Below, piece after piece: positions 30,569 through 38,695 of a stretch of 44,482 bases of DNA. The notes below the pieces were generated by a model that worked only from the letters and a program-made list of their open reading frames with translations, searched no databases and was not told where the DNA came from. The DNA is from Lachnospiraceae bacterium UBA3310 (lineage in GTDB: Bacteria > Bacillota > Clostridia > Lachnospirales > Lachnospiraceae), in NCBI GenBank assembly GCA_002361355.1, contig DESQ01000025.1, forward strand, positions 1 through 44,482, given 5' to 3'. Each line of letters opens with the position of its first letter. The first letter of the stretch is position 1. A program made the position numbers and the translations under genes.

Positions 30569-32290
30569 CTAATTTGACTTCTCTTCCGCAGGCAGCGCAT
30601 ACCCGCCCTTTACCGTATAATTATTCATAGATTTAAAGACAGTTGGGAAAGAGCATTCGCTCTCTTTCTGCCCTCCCATCACTTCTGACAATGCGATTGT
30701 TGCTGCACCGCCAGCGATTTTCGGAACGCTCCCGCCTGCAAACAATTCAACAATATGCTCCGGCCCTTCTATTTTTCCCAAATCAGCGCCCGGCACAGCC
30801 GCCATCGCAGAGAAAGCCGCCTGCCAATACTCTGTTTCCTGCTTTTCTGCCGCTTTTCCCGTCTCTGGCGCTTCCGCATGTTTCACTGTAGTTCCTGTGC
30901 CAATCGTCTTTACCCCTCCGGGCGCATACAGGTTGATATCCCTGCAAAGTTCCAGATTAGACTTAGCTGTCCTGCACACCAATTCTACAGGGGTAAATGC
31001 ATTGATATTTTTTCCCGATAAGAAGATTTCGCCATCCGCCAGCAGAGAAATACCCGTCTGGCTCTTTATGCTGACTCCCGACGCATCCTCCATACAGACC
31101 GACACTTTTTCATCCGCCCCTTCCGCAAAGAGCCTGTCCGGGTATAAGCCGATCTTTTTGCGGTACAGCGTAGCAAACTCCCGCTTCTGTACATCTGTAT
31201 ATCTTCCGTTATCCGCATTATGTACTGCCGCCAAAATAACCCTTCCATCTCCTTCTTCCTGTGTTGGCAGGTATAACACCGCCTTTGTTCCCACCTCCGG
31301 CATACAGTAAGACAAGTTATTCGTCTCCGGCGCCCATGCCCATGGAAAATCAGCGCGCTCTTCCGCATCAATATCTAACTGGATATAAACGCTTTCTTCT
31401 TCTGTCTTTCTGATGATCCCTTCCAGCCTAACCCCGGCAAGCGCAGGATTCTGCGCCCTTTTCGTATAAAACAACCCTTTCATGCCAAGATGATAAACAG
31501 AGAAAAGTTCTCCCTGCTCAAACAGGATTCTCCTGCTGTAAACCTGATACCGCCTGCCTTCGTATAATAAATAATCTCCCATCTGCCAGTTCTCTTTCGA
31601 CTTTACCTTGATATACAGGCTTTCGCTTCTGGACATGCCGCTCTCATAACAGCCGTTTTGGTAATAACTGCTATCAAATCCATTCCCAAGGACTTCGATC
31701 TCATCCCCCTTTTGCTCTCTTCCCATATACATACCAAAATGCAGCTTAGGTTTGCCGCTTTGCATGTCCGGAATAATGACCTCATGGAAATGGCTTGCTA
31801 TCCGTATCAGAAATTCCCAGTCTGTTTCCTCATATTGAATAAGCGGGGTGTCAATGCTCTTATCCTCCCTGATATTCCAAATAGTCCCCGCTTCCTGATG
31901 ATTGTGAGTTACCTTTTGCACGACCTGTCTGTACGTCATTTCCGCCTTTTGAAATGACTGCTTCTTTTTCTCCCTGTCCAACTTTGCCGTCTCACTGATC
32001 CCACATATGAAAACAGAAAGCAGATGTCCCTCCTTATGGCAGACCAGCTTTTCTATCCTTCCTGCAAAGAGCGGTTCACTTTCCTCTCCCCTTTTTAAAA
32101 CCGTTATCACCGTATCAGACCAATCCCTGTAAAGGACTTCCTGCTGATCTTCTTCCTTTACCGTCACATTGAGCCTTGCGATTGCATGTGCGTTTACATC
32201 ATGGTGGATTTCCATGTTACTCAGTGAATAAATAGGAATCACGGTTCTTATAATCAGTTCTTCATTACTTATTGCGTACTCTTTGTCCAT
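30569..32290 (-). CDS. VgrG-like spike protein with hydrophobic C-terminal extension
   Basis: The 573-residue protein resembles the VgrG/Pvc8 (gpD-gpV) spike of contractile injection systems. Residues about 1-300 form the gp27-like hub (YEETDWEFLIRIASHFHEVIIPD is the typical core). An OB-fold region follows (about 305-395, with the NLSYCMPEVGTKAVLYLPT block seen in gp5-type domains). Next are the repeating beta-needle strands (ISLLADGEIFLSGKNINAF, CRDINLYAPGGVKTIG). The last 90 residues are an Ala/Gly-rich extension (AAFSAMAAVPGADLGKI, VPKIAGGAATIALSEVMGG) absent from the other VgrG at 35608-37002, perhaps for cargo binding or membrane insertion. Its ATG follows an AGGAAGGGA site. Confidence 0.82.
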   Translation of the reverse strand: MDKEYAISNEELIIRTVIPIYSLSNMEIHHDVNAHAIARLNVTVKEEDQQEVLYRDWSDTVITVLKRGEESEPLFAGRIEKLVCHKEGHLLSVFICGISETAKLDREKKKQSFQKAEMTYRQVVQKVTHNHQEAGTIWNIREDKSIDTPLIQYEETDWEFLIRIASHFHEVIIPDMQSGKPKLHFGMYMGREQKGDEIEVLGNGFDSSYYQNGCYESGMSRSESLYIKVKSKENWQMGDYLLYEGRRYQVYSRRILFEQGELFSVYHLGMKGLFYTKRAQNPALAGVRLEGIIRKTEEESVYIQLDIDAEERADFPWAWAPETNNLSYCMPEVGTKAVLYLPTQEEGDGRVILAAVHNADNGRYTDVQKREFATLYRKKIGLYPDRLFAEGADEKVSVCMEDASGVSIKSQTGISLLADGEIFLSGKNINAFTPVELVCRTAKSNLELCRDINLYAPGGVKTIGTGTTVKHAEAPETGKAAEKQETEYWQAAFSAMAAVPGADLGKIEGPEHIVELFAGGSVPKIAGGAATIALSEVMGGQKESECSFPTVFKSMNNYTVKGGYALPAEEKSN

Positions 32291-32335
32291 CTCAATCCCT
32301 TCCTCTTATGTGCCTCTTAATGAAATAATTTGTAT

Positions 32336-32845
32336 TTACTTGTCCAATTTAGGATAATAATCCGAATTTCTCCACTCATCCAAATACAGCACAGGATACT
32401 CGCTATCTTTTCCCTGCACATTGTCACTCCAAATCACTTCATCACAATTCTCACTGACATAAAAATATGCCAAGTTGACACTATGGTCTTCAAACATTTC
32501 TCCTACATAAACAAGATAATACTTTCCCAAATATTCTGTTTTTTCATAATCCCTGTATACATCCTTCGGCGAATAACCAGCCATACTTTCATATAAATAT
32601 GCTCCGCCCTCTGATATGTCCTCCACATAAGCCGACCATTCATTCCATATCTCCGGCACCTGTTCATCAAGGCATTTCGTTATCCTGTCAAATTCTTCTC
32701 CCGACATAAGCATATCACTTTGTTCCTGCGCTTCCTGTTCCTCTTGTACTTCCGTCTCACCTGTCTGACTCGGCGCACATCCCGCTAACAAAGTTAACAT
32801 TAATAAGGCAGATATTACTAATATAGTTAATGATTTTCCTTCCAT
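32336..32845 (-). CDS. small acidic lipoprotein, candidate immunity protein
   Basis: The 169-residue protein has a lipoprotein signal (lipobox LLAGC at about 18-22) and a Glu/Gln-rich linker, then a small acidic domain (EEFDRITKCLDEQVPEIWNEW, VYVGEMFEDHSVNLAYFYVSE). I do not recognise a family. It lies between a PAAR-lysozyme/membrane-protein pair and a VgrG gene in the same operon. Surface anchoring and position suggest a second immunity or accessory protein for a wall-acting toxin. A GGAGG site is about 10 bases upstream of the ATG. Confidence 0.6.
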   Translation of the reverse strand: MEGKSLTILVISALLMLTLLAGCAPSQTGETEVQEEQEAQEQSDMLMSGEEFDRITKCLDEQVPEIWNEWSAYVEDISEGGAYLYESMAGYSPKDVYRDYEKTEYLGKYYLVYVGEMFEDHSVNLAYFYVSENCDEVIWSDNVQGKDSEYPVLYLDEWRNSDYYPKLDK

Positions 32846-32913
32846 GCTTCATAGTCCTCCCAATCCTTTTCCTTGCCTTTCCATTCAAAATCATTATGAT
32901 ACTCAATAAACAT
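32827..32913 (-). CDS. possible 28-residue peptide gene
   Basis: A GAGGGAG ribosome binding site precedes an ATG at 32913 that overlaps the stop of the upstream gene, and the frame (MFIEYHNDFEWKGKEKD...) ends inside the start of the lipoprotein gene. The overlap at both ends suggests a translational coupling peptide. It may equally be the leftover N-terminus of a lost gene. Confidence 0.35.
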   Translation of the reverse strand: MFIEYHNDFEWKGKEKDWEDYEAWKENH

Positions 32914-34378
32914 ATCTTTCTCCCTCCGTCAATACAAAGTGCCTTTGCGGTGACAAAATGTCCGTCCGTATCCGGTTTCCTTCATTTCCCTCAAAGCGCA
33001 CCACATTCAGCATATAGTTATAATCCGATACATGATACAGGCAAAATGTATAGATTTTTCCGTCCATCCTCTTAAACCACATCTGCACTAATGCAGGTTT
33101 TCTATTAACAGACGTGAACGAATTAGGATCAATTTCCATATTTTGGAGCGTCACAATCAAATCATCCTGAGGATTCCGCAGATAGAACAAAGATTTCAAA
33201 TGCCATGTTGTATTGTAGTTTGATGGATAGAAATTGGATTTTCTCATATAGATGGGTATACCTATATTTGTAAAATCTATTTTATGATACTTATTGTCGG
33301 CATATATTTTCTCATTTTCGGGCACTATAAAGGGTTCTGTCACCTCCTCCTCATCCCCAAAATACACGCGGCACTCGTCTTCATTCGTTCCATCTATCAG
33401 ATATTCGTTTGAATCGATCTCCCCCTGTATACTCTCAATATAGCGATCCCATTTCTCGCCCTCCGGCGTGTTGTACAGATTCTTCCATACATAAGCGTAG
33501 GGAAGATACTTAATTTGAAGATTTTCATACTCCATGTTTTCTCCCAGCTTATAAGCACGCACACCATCATATATTTTCAGGGCGTAATTGTTCTGTAAGA
33601 ATATATAATAATATTCGCCCTCATATTGGATAACACAGCCATATCCGGCATTATGCGTTTCAAATTCGCTGATTGTCACAAATTCATGATTTACACGCTC
33701 TGCCAGTCTGAGATAGCAGATTCCAGCCGAACCGCCTGAATCGATTGCCAAAAGATAATTATCACTGTCAGGCGTAGGAATGTGGAACAAGTCGTAACAA
33801 TACTCATTCCCACAGGCTGCACTGTATGCGTCATAGACAGAATCCAATTCCAGACCATCCTCGTTTAATTCCGGAAACAGAAGCTTCATTTCCTCCATGT
33901 CAGGATGCCACTTCTCCTCGCCGAGTTTCTGCATGGTCTTAAAATATACACTCTGCTGTATTTCCTCCCAACTGATTTTATCCATGCTTCTGTTAAGGGA
34001 TTGGTAAATCATATTCTCCAACTCGGTTACCAGTCCCTGTGGAATGATACTTCCCTCATCCCATACTTCCACCAGATCCCCTTTGACCGATTCGGCATAA
34101 TCCTCAATTTCCTCCTTTGTTTCATCCTGAAACCAGGGAATCAGTGTTTTATTTTCAAAAAGGTCTCTGTTCAGAGTGCGGTATGAATCCTCAAAATCCC
34201 TCCCCGGCTTGTCTTCTAGCACGACCGTTTCCATAAATTCCTTATTATCTTCCTGTTTGACCTTCTGTTCCTGTTCAGCTCCTTCTTCCTTCTTTCCCAT
34301 CATTATGCCGGCTAGAAAGATCGAACATACCATCACAGCTACAATAACAGAATACTTTTTTAACAGTTTGCTTTTCAT
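32903..34378 (-). CDS. membrane-anchored extracytoplasmic protein, candidate immunity to the lysozyme effector
   Basis: The 491-residue protein has one N-terminal membrane span (about 10-27) and a large acidic domain predicted to be outside. I do not recognise a family. Visible blocks are SLNRSMDKISWEEIQQSVYF, CYDLFHIPTPDSDNYLLAIDSGGSAG and YEGEYYYIFLQNNYALKIYD, which look like a beta-rich domain. It starts 33 bases after the PAAR-lysozyme gene, the usual place of a cognate immunity gene, and its location outside the membrane suits a muramidase target. Function is inferred only from context. Confidence 0.6.
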   Translation of the reverse strand: MKSKLLKKYSVIVAVMVCSIFLAGIMMGKKEEGAEQEQKVKQEDNKEFMETVVLEDKPGRDFEDSYRTLNRDLFENKTLIPWFQDETKEEIEDYAESVKGDLVEVWDEGSIIPQGLVTELENMIYQSLNRSMDKISWEEIQQSVYFKTMQKLGEEKWHPDMEEMKLLFPELNEDGLELDSVYDAYSAACGNEYCYDLFHIPTPDSDNYLLAIDSGGSAGICYLRLAERVNHEFVTISEFETHNAGYGCVIQYEGEYYYIFLQNNYALKIYDGVRAYKLGENMEYENLQIKYLPYAYVWKNLYNTPEGEKWDRYIESIQGEIDSNEYLIDGTNEDECRVYFGDEEEVTEPFIVPENEKIYADNKYHKIDFTNIGIPIYMRKSNFYPSNYNTTWHLKSLFYLRNPQDDLIVTLQNMEIDPNSFTSVNRKPALVQMWFKRMDGKIYTFCLYHVSDYNYMLNVVRFEGNEGNRIRTDILSPQRHFVLTEGERYVY

Positions 34379-34411
34379 CTCTTTTCCCTCACCCGATCTG
34401 ATTCTTAGATA

Positions 34412-35593
34412 TCAAAATCCCAGTGAATCACGGAGTTGATCTAAATTCTCATTAAACTCATAAGCTTTTTCATCATCTGGATTAAAAAATAAATTCATCT
34501 GATTTAGCCGCCTTCTCATATCTTTATCTGGTGTTAAAGCATCAACTGCCTTTACACCACCGTCCTGATCTTTACTCAGATAATAATATATAATTTTTTC
34601 TTCATCCTCTATACTGAGACTATATGTATGATCTTCTGAATCTTTTGCCAAGCCACTATTATATGAAAAGTCGAACATTGCTTCCAGTTCTCTTTGCGTA
34701 TACGTTATTGGTTCCTTCTTTTTTGCATTATTCGCCTTAATTGCCGCATTAAGGTTAGGGATATACTCTCTATATATAGAAGTATTAAATAATTCTGCCA
34801 CCTGTTCATCTGTAATATAATACTTATCATCAATTGAATAATCTTTACCATTATCAAAGATTTCATGTATGATCTCATTTATATCCTCTTCTGTCCAACC
34901 TAAAACCTCTTCTAAGATTTTCCAATGTTCATCTTCATCTTTACAAAAAGTAAAACCAATTCCCAGTGTGACTGTCTTCTTATTTTGCGCATCTTTTGAA
35001 TCCGCCTCATCACAATACGGATAATTCTTACCTTCTTCTGCCACTTTTAACCATTTAATATAATTATTACTTAAATACAAAAGTGCTTCTCCATTTATAT
35101 ATGGTCGCAATGCCTGCCCATCATCTTTAAAATATATCACTCCTTCATATTCCGTACACACCATATAAGAAGTTTCCTGATTCAGCTTTTCTTTTCCTTC
35201 TCCCTGACTGCTGGTTTCATCAACCGCCTTCCATTTCTGATCCGCGATCCACTCCTTATACTTTTGTGCAATCATGCATTTCCCATCAGGAGATTTCGTA
35301 CAGCCCTCAAAATTCTCGCATAGCTCTATATTGGTTTTGTTTAGTTCCTCAATATTTCCCATATGGATCAGTCCCTCGCCATTTTTCACATGATGGGGAA
35401 CAGAATCCTTTGTTGCATTTGTACATATAACACGGGCTTTGCACGTGCATACAGAATCACTTTCCGTTATCTCCTTTACTTTCTCCATAATCTTGGGCAC
35501 AGATTGAAAAATAATATCGGTAATCTTTTCATTATCAGGTTCTATGGCACCTGCCAGAATGGAAGGGGCACGTAATGGTTTTGTCTCAGACAT
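34412..35593 (-). CDS. PAAR-like (DUF4280-type) protein fused to a GH24/T4-lysozyme-like domain
   Basis: The N-terminal half (about 45-165) has the cysteine-rich pattern shared with the protein at 39420-40913: CTCKARVICTNAT, a HHVKNGEG turn, NIELCENFEGC, and TSYMVCTEYEGVIYFKDDGQ. It matches PAAR-like DUF4280 proteins that cap VgrG spikes. The C-terminal part resembles T4-type lysozymes. VAEEGKNYPYCDEADSKD supplies a glutamate in EEG and an aspartate 7-8 residues later, VTLGIGFTF fits the TIGIG strand, and QRELEAMFDFSYNSGLA fits the core helix. It should cut peptidoglycan after delivery. AAGGAGG precedes the ATG. The DNA is visibly more AT-rich than the VgrG genes, a sign of an exchanged cassette. 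Confidence 0.75.
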   Translation of the reverse strand: MSETKPLRAPSILAGAIEPDNEKITDIIFQSVPKIMEKVKEITESDSVCTCKARVICTNATKDSVPHHVKNGEGLIHMGNIEELNKTNIELCENFEGCTKSPDGKCMIAQKYKEWIADQKWKAVDETSSQGEGKEKLNQETSYMVCTEYEGVIYFKDDGQALRPYINGEALLYLSNNYIKWLKVAEEGKNYPYCDEADSKDAQNKKTVTLGIGFTFCKDEDEHWKILEEVLGWTEEDINEIIHEIFDNGKDYSIDDKYYITDEQVAELFNTSIYREYIPNLNAAIKANNAKKKEPITYTQRELEAMFDFSYNSGLAKDSEDHTYSLSIEDEEKIIYYYLSKDQDGGVKAVDALTPDKDMRRRLNQMNLFFNPDDEKAYEFNENLDQLRDSLGF

Positions 35594-35607
35594 ATTCGTT
35601 TCCTCCT

Positions 35608-37002
35608 TTAATTCATGTAAATCTTACCGCCGCTGATATTGATATCATCCTTGATCTCCACTTTCGCCGCTCCCTGTTGCAGCATTATAGCGGTTTCTGC
35701 GGCCATGTTCACGCCCGCATTCCGGCTTTTCATCTGAATATCCTGATCCGCCTGCACGATGATATCTTTATCACTGATTACCTTCACGCCTTCTTTATCT
35801 GACAATTCCAGGGATATTCCGTTATTATTCCTGAGAATAATGGCGTCCGGGGTAAACAATATCTCCTTATTCTGCGGATTCTTCCATGATTTTTCATCCG
35901 GATTGCTTCTACCGCCCGCAGTCCCAAGGTGCACGCTGCTCGCGACATAAGCATGTTCCTCCATCCGATCCGGCATTGCAAGCCTGACTCTGTCTCCCAC
36001 TTCTGGCATACAGTACCACCCTGCCCCGTCGGGCGTCGAATATACCGTTGCATAATCAAACCATCGGCTTCCACTGTTCGCCTTATTCTCATCTTCCTCG
36101 ATCTGCACTTTTACGAGTGTTTTCTCCACTGCCGTAACCTTCGCATCCAGTGATACTCCCGTCAGGTTCTCGTTATAGATCGGCAATAACCGGGCATTCT
36201 CTTTTGTGAGCAAATGATATTCGTGATATAGCTCCTGCCCTTCCAACCGGCTGATAATCTTGGCTATAACAAACTGTGCACCTTCAAACCGTACCGTTTC
36301 TCCAAGACCATAAATCTCTCTGCTGCCGACTACATAGCTTACCAGATCTGTCAGTTGCAGCTCTGTAAATCCTGCGGCTTTCTTTTTTTCAAATGCCTCA
36401 TAATTCTGCTCGATTCGAAAACAATCCGTTTCCAATGATTCCTCCACAGAAGATTTCCGATAACCAAAATAACATTTCTTTTCCGCAACGTCATCCGCCG
36501 GAATCAGTACAGTTCCGGCATAAGACGCCAGTCTTTTGATAAACTGCCAGTCGCTTTCCCGATACTGTAACAGGAATTGCCCTGTCGCCTGATCTCCGTT
36601 TTCCGACAGATAACAGCTTCCTCCTGCCGCGTCCAAACAGGTATTAACCACTTGTGAATAAGAAAAGCCCGCATCCTGGAAAGAGCGGGTATGCGGTTTT
36701 ATGTCCAGTAAAAAGCTGCCCGTTTTTACTTCAATCGTCAGGATAGATACCTGTCCTTCCTTTTTCATCCATAGTCCTGTTAAAATTCCGACAAAGAAAC
36801 GGTTTATATACTCATCTTCCGATATGGCATATACGGTTACCCATGTCTCCTGCGATGCCATACTCATATAGGCAGCGCTGTTTTCCTGTTCGATTATGCC
36901 GGTAATCTTGATTACGCCATGACCGTTCAGTTCTTTTACACACTCTACCTTCAAAAAACTCACAAATGAAAACGGATCTACTTTTATCATAACCTCTCTC
37001 AT
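35608..37002 (-). CDS. VgrG-like spike protein (short form)
   Basis: The start at 37002 overlaps the stop of the upstream gene (ATGA), giving 464 residues; a longer frame to 37062 would overlap it by 60 bases. The hub domain contains LLQYRESDWQFIKRLASYAGTVLIPADD, the gp27-like core also present in the VgrG at 30569. An OB-fold with AGWYCMPEVGDRVRLAMPDR follows, then beta-needle strands (IILRNNNGISLELSDKEGVKVIS, DIIVQADQDIQMKSRNAGV) ending in ISGGKIYMN. There is no C-terminal extension. It is followed 14 bases later by the PAAR-lysozyme gene, its probable cargo. Confidence 0.85.
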   Translation of the reverse strand: MREVMIKVDPFSFVSFLKVECVKELNGHGVIKITGIIEQENSAAYMSMASQETWVTVYAISEDEYINRFFVGILTGLWMKKEGQVSILTIEVKTGSFLLDIKPHTRSFQDAGFSYSQVVNTCLDAAGGSCYLSENGDQATGQFLLQYRESDWQFIKRLASYAGTVLIPADDVAEKKCYFGYRKSSVEESLETDCFRIEQNYEAFEKKKAAGFTELQLTDLVSYVVGSREIYGLGETVRFEGAQFVIAKIISRLEGQELYHEYHLLTKENARLLPIYNENLTGVSLDAKVTAVEKTLVKVQIEEDENKANSGSRWFDYATVYSTPDGAGWYCMPEVGDRVRLAMPDRMEEHAYVASSVHLGTAGGRSNPDEKSWKNPQNKEILFTPDAIILRNNNGISLELSDKEGVKVISDKDIIVQADQDIQMKSRNAGVNMAAETAIMLQQGAAKVEIKDDINISGGKIYMN

Positions 37003-37571
37003 CTCATGTATCCCTCCAGTTCTATAATAGAATCCCACATCATTAAAACTGCCTTTTTCCACTCTGTATAATCCTGATATGGACAGTTAAAGCACCCCTG
37101 CACCATTCTTTTTTTCACAGGCACCATCAGCATCATATTGTAAAGGTCGCTGTCCATCGCATGACTGCGGAAAGAGAACCAGCAGCCTTTCACCTCTGGC
37201 AGATTTTCGCAGGCGTAGAGCAGATAATCCGGATTGTTCCTATGTATCACTGATCTGATCCGTTCTGTCAGTTCCCTTACATCATCGCACGGCACTTGCT
37301 CCGAAAATGCCGTGAATCCCATATTTATTTTCAGATCCGTCGAAGTCAGAATGATCTGCGGCCTGAATTCCGATGGATACTTAATCCTTGCGTACTCGAC
37401 CGGCATTTGTCCCCATGAAACCGGAAGCATGATGGAAAATATTCCGAAGAGTTCCTTCCTCTCAAAAGAAACAACCTCTCCGCCCAAGTACATTCCTTCT
37501 TCTAATGTTGTGTGAATTTCTCTTTTCCTTTGTTCTCTCTTTTCCAGAATCTTTTCATCTGTATATGCCAT
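36999..37571 (-). CDS. DcrB/PsbP-fold protein, candidate effector-loading adaptor
   Basis: The 190-residue cytoplasmic protein has a pattern reminiscent of DcrB/DUF1795 (Eag-type) chaperones that escort PAAR effectors: FGIFSIMLPVSWGQMP, ILTSTDLKINMGFTAFSEQ and NPDYLLYACENLPEVKGCWFSF on a PsbP-like alpha/beta core. The stop overlaps the start of the VgrG gene, so the two are made together. The similarity is weak by eye and the role is inferred from position. It could also be a baseplate or sorting component. Confidence 0.45.
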   Translation of the reverse strand: MAYTDEKILEKREQRKREIHTTLEEGMYLGGEVVSFERKELFGIFSIMLPVSWGQMPVEYARIKYPSEFRPQIILTSTDLKINMGFTAFSEQVPCDDVRELTERIRSVIHRNNPDYLLYACENLPEVKGCWFSFRSHAMDSDLYNMMLMVPVKKRMVQGCFNCPYQDYTEWKKAVLMMWDSIIELEGYMR

Positions 37572-37615
37572 ATTGAGTGTCCCGCCTTCTTCTTTTTTAT
37601 GTCAATAAACATACT

Positions 37616-38128
37616 TTAAATCATCTTTATCTCTCGTAATCCGATTCCAATCGCCTGTCTTCTAAGGATGCTTTCCACCAGATCCATACGCATGATAACA
37701 TGGGAATAGTATCCGTCGGTAATCTCTGCAATCACCCTTCCCTCCACGTTTTTCTTCTCCACCTCAATGCACGGTTTCCCTGCTTTATCCCGATCTTTCC
37801 TGAAAATACATGGAATCGGGTCGAGATAGGGAATATAATATGCCATACTCTGCCTGTTCTTCTTATCCAGTGATATAATTCTGATGAAATAAATACGAGA
37901 ATCATATTTCCGTATCACGTTTCTGACCATTTCGCTTACCATAAAACAAGGAACTGTAATCACATCCGTAAATACCATCTGCATATTGCTTTCCACTGGA
38001 AAAAGCAGATGCCTGCCTATCTGATAAGGGCCTTTTCCAGCCAATGTCTTCTTGTCAATCACTCCAAACCACCCGAGCAGAGTAGGCGCCATATACTGTT
38101 CATCCACTTCTACCAGAAAATATTTCAT
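37616..38128 (-). CDS. Imm11/DUF1629-like protein of the effector cluster
   Basis: The start at 38128 follows AAGGAGA about 9 bases upstream, giving 170 residues; a longer frame to 38281 overlaps the previous gene. The pattern of central FMVSEMVRNVIRKYDSRIYFIRI and C-terminal IMRMDLVESILRRQAIGIGLREIKM resembles Imm11-type (DUF1629) proteins, in which a helix and a short terminal strand follow a YYIPYLDPI-like strand. Such proteins act as immunity or adaptor proteins in toxin clusters. There is no signal peptide, so it is cytoplasmic. It sits between a helical unknown protein and the DcrB-like gene. Confidence 0.5.
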   Translation of the reverse strand: MKYFLVEVDEQYMAPTLLGWFGVIDKKTLAGKGPYQIGRHLLFPVESNMQMVFTDVITVPCFMVSEMVRNVIRKYDSRIYFIRIISLDKKNRQSMAYYIPYLDPIPCIFRKDRDKAGKPCIEVEKKNVEGRVIAEITDGYYSHVIMRMDLVESILRRQAIGIGLREIKMI

Positions 38129-38145
38129 TACCCCTGTCTCCTTTG

Positions 38146-38685
38146 TCAGATATACCCAAGTCCCTTTATTTCCTCCATATAACCGCCATAGTAAACCGGG
38201 ATTCCCCTGTCTTTTCCCATATCTTCTATCATTTTCATTATGATACTCCCCAAAGCTGCATAAAGCCGCTCCGTGTACCATCTGTGGATTTCTGCTTTTT
38301 CTCCCGATATAATACGGATAAAATGTTGGTGCAACGCCACATCCATCTCCCGCCAGTCCTCTTCTATCCCATCAAAAACCTTTTCCATACTGAAATAGAT
38401 GCCAGCCGGTTCTTCTTCCACAAAAGGCTCTCCCTCATAAAAAGCGATATAAAATTCATGGCTGTTTAAAATATAACTGCTCCGCAGAAAAGAAATGACC
38501 AGACTGCCCGCTTTCTTGTCTGACGCTAATTGTTCCAAGGCATGTTCCAAATCTTTTCGTACAGAATTTTTTTCGCTTTCCAGCAGATTTTCTATGTACT
38601 TCAACCGCACGTTCATAAGCGAATCCGCTTTCTCCCCTACCGTTTCTTTCATCTGGGGCATTCTTTCCATTTTATACTGATTCAT
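38146..38685 (-). CDS. unknown helical protein of the effector cluster
   Basis: I do not recognise a family. The ATG at 38685 is chosen; an in-frame TTG at 38709 would overlap the previous gene and has no site of its own, while AGGAGGAG lies 13 bases before the ATG. The 179-residue product is charged and mainly helical at the start (coiled-coil-like NVRLKYIENLLESEKNSVRK). EFYIAFYEGEPFVEEEPAGIYFSMEKVFDGIEEDWREMD follows, then HRWYTERLYAALGSIIMKMIED. The closely packed order with the two genes after it suggests a shared role in loading or assembly. Confidence 0.55.
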   Translation of the reverse strand: MNQYKMERMPQMKETVGEKADSLMNVRLKYIENLLESEKNSVRKDLEHALEQLASDKKAGSLVISFLRSSYILNSHEFYIAFYEGEPFVEEEPAGIYFSMEKVFDGIEEDWREMDVALHQHFIRIISGEKAEIHRWYTERLYAALGSIIMKMIEDMGKDRGIPVYYGGYMEEIKGLGYI

Positions 38686-38695
38686 GGCCTGTCTT

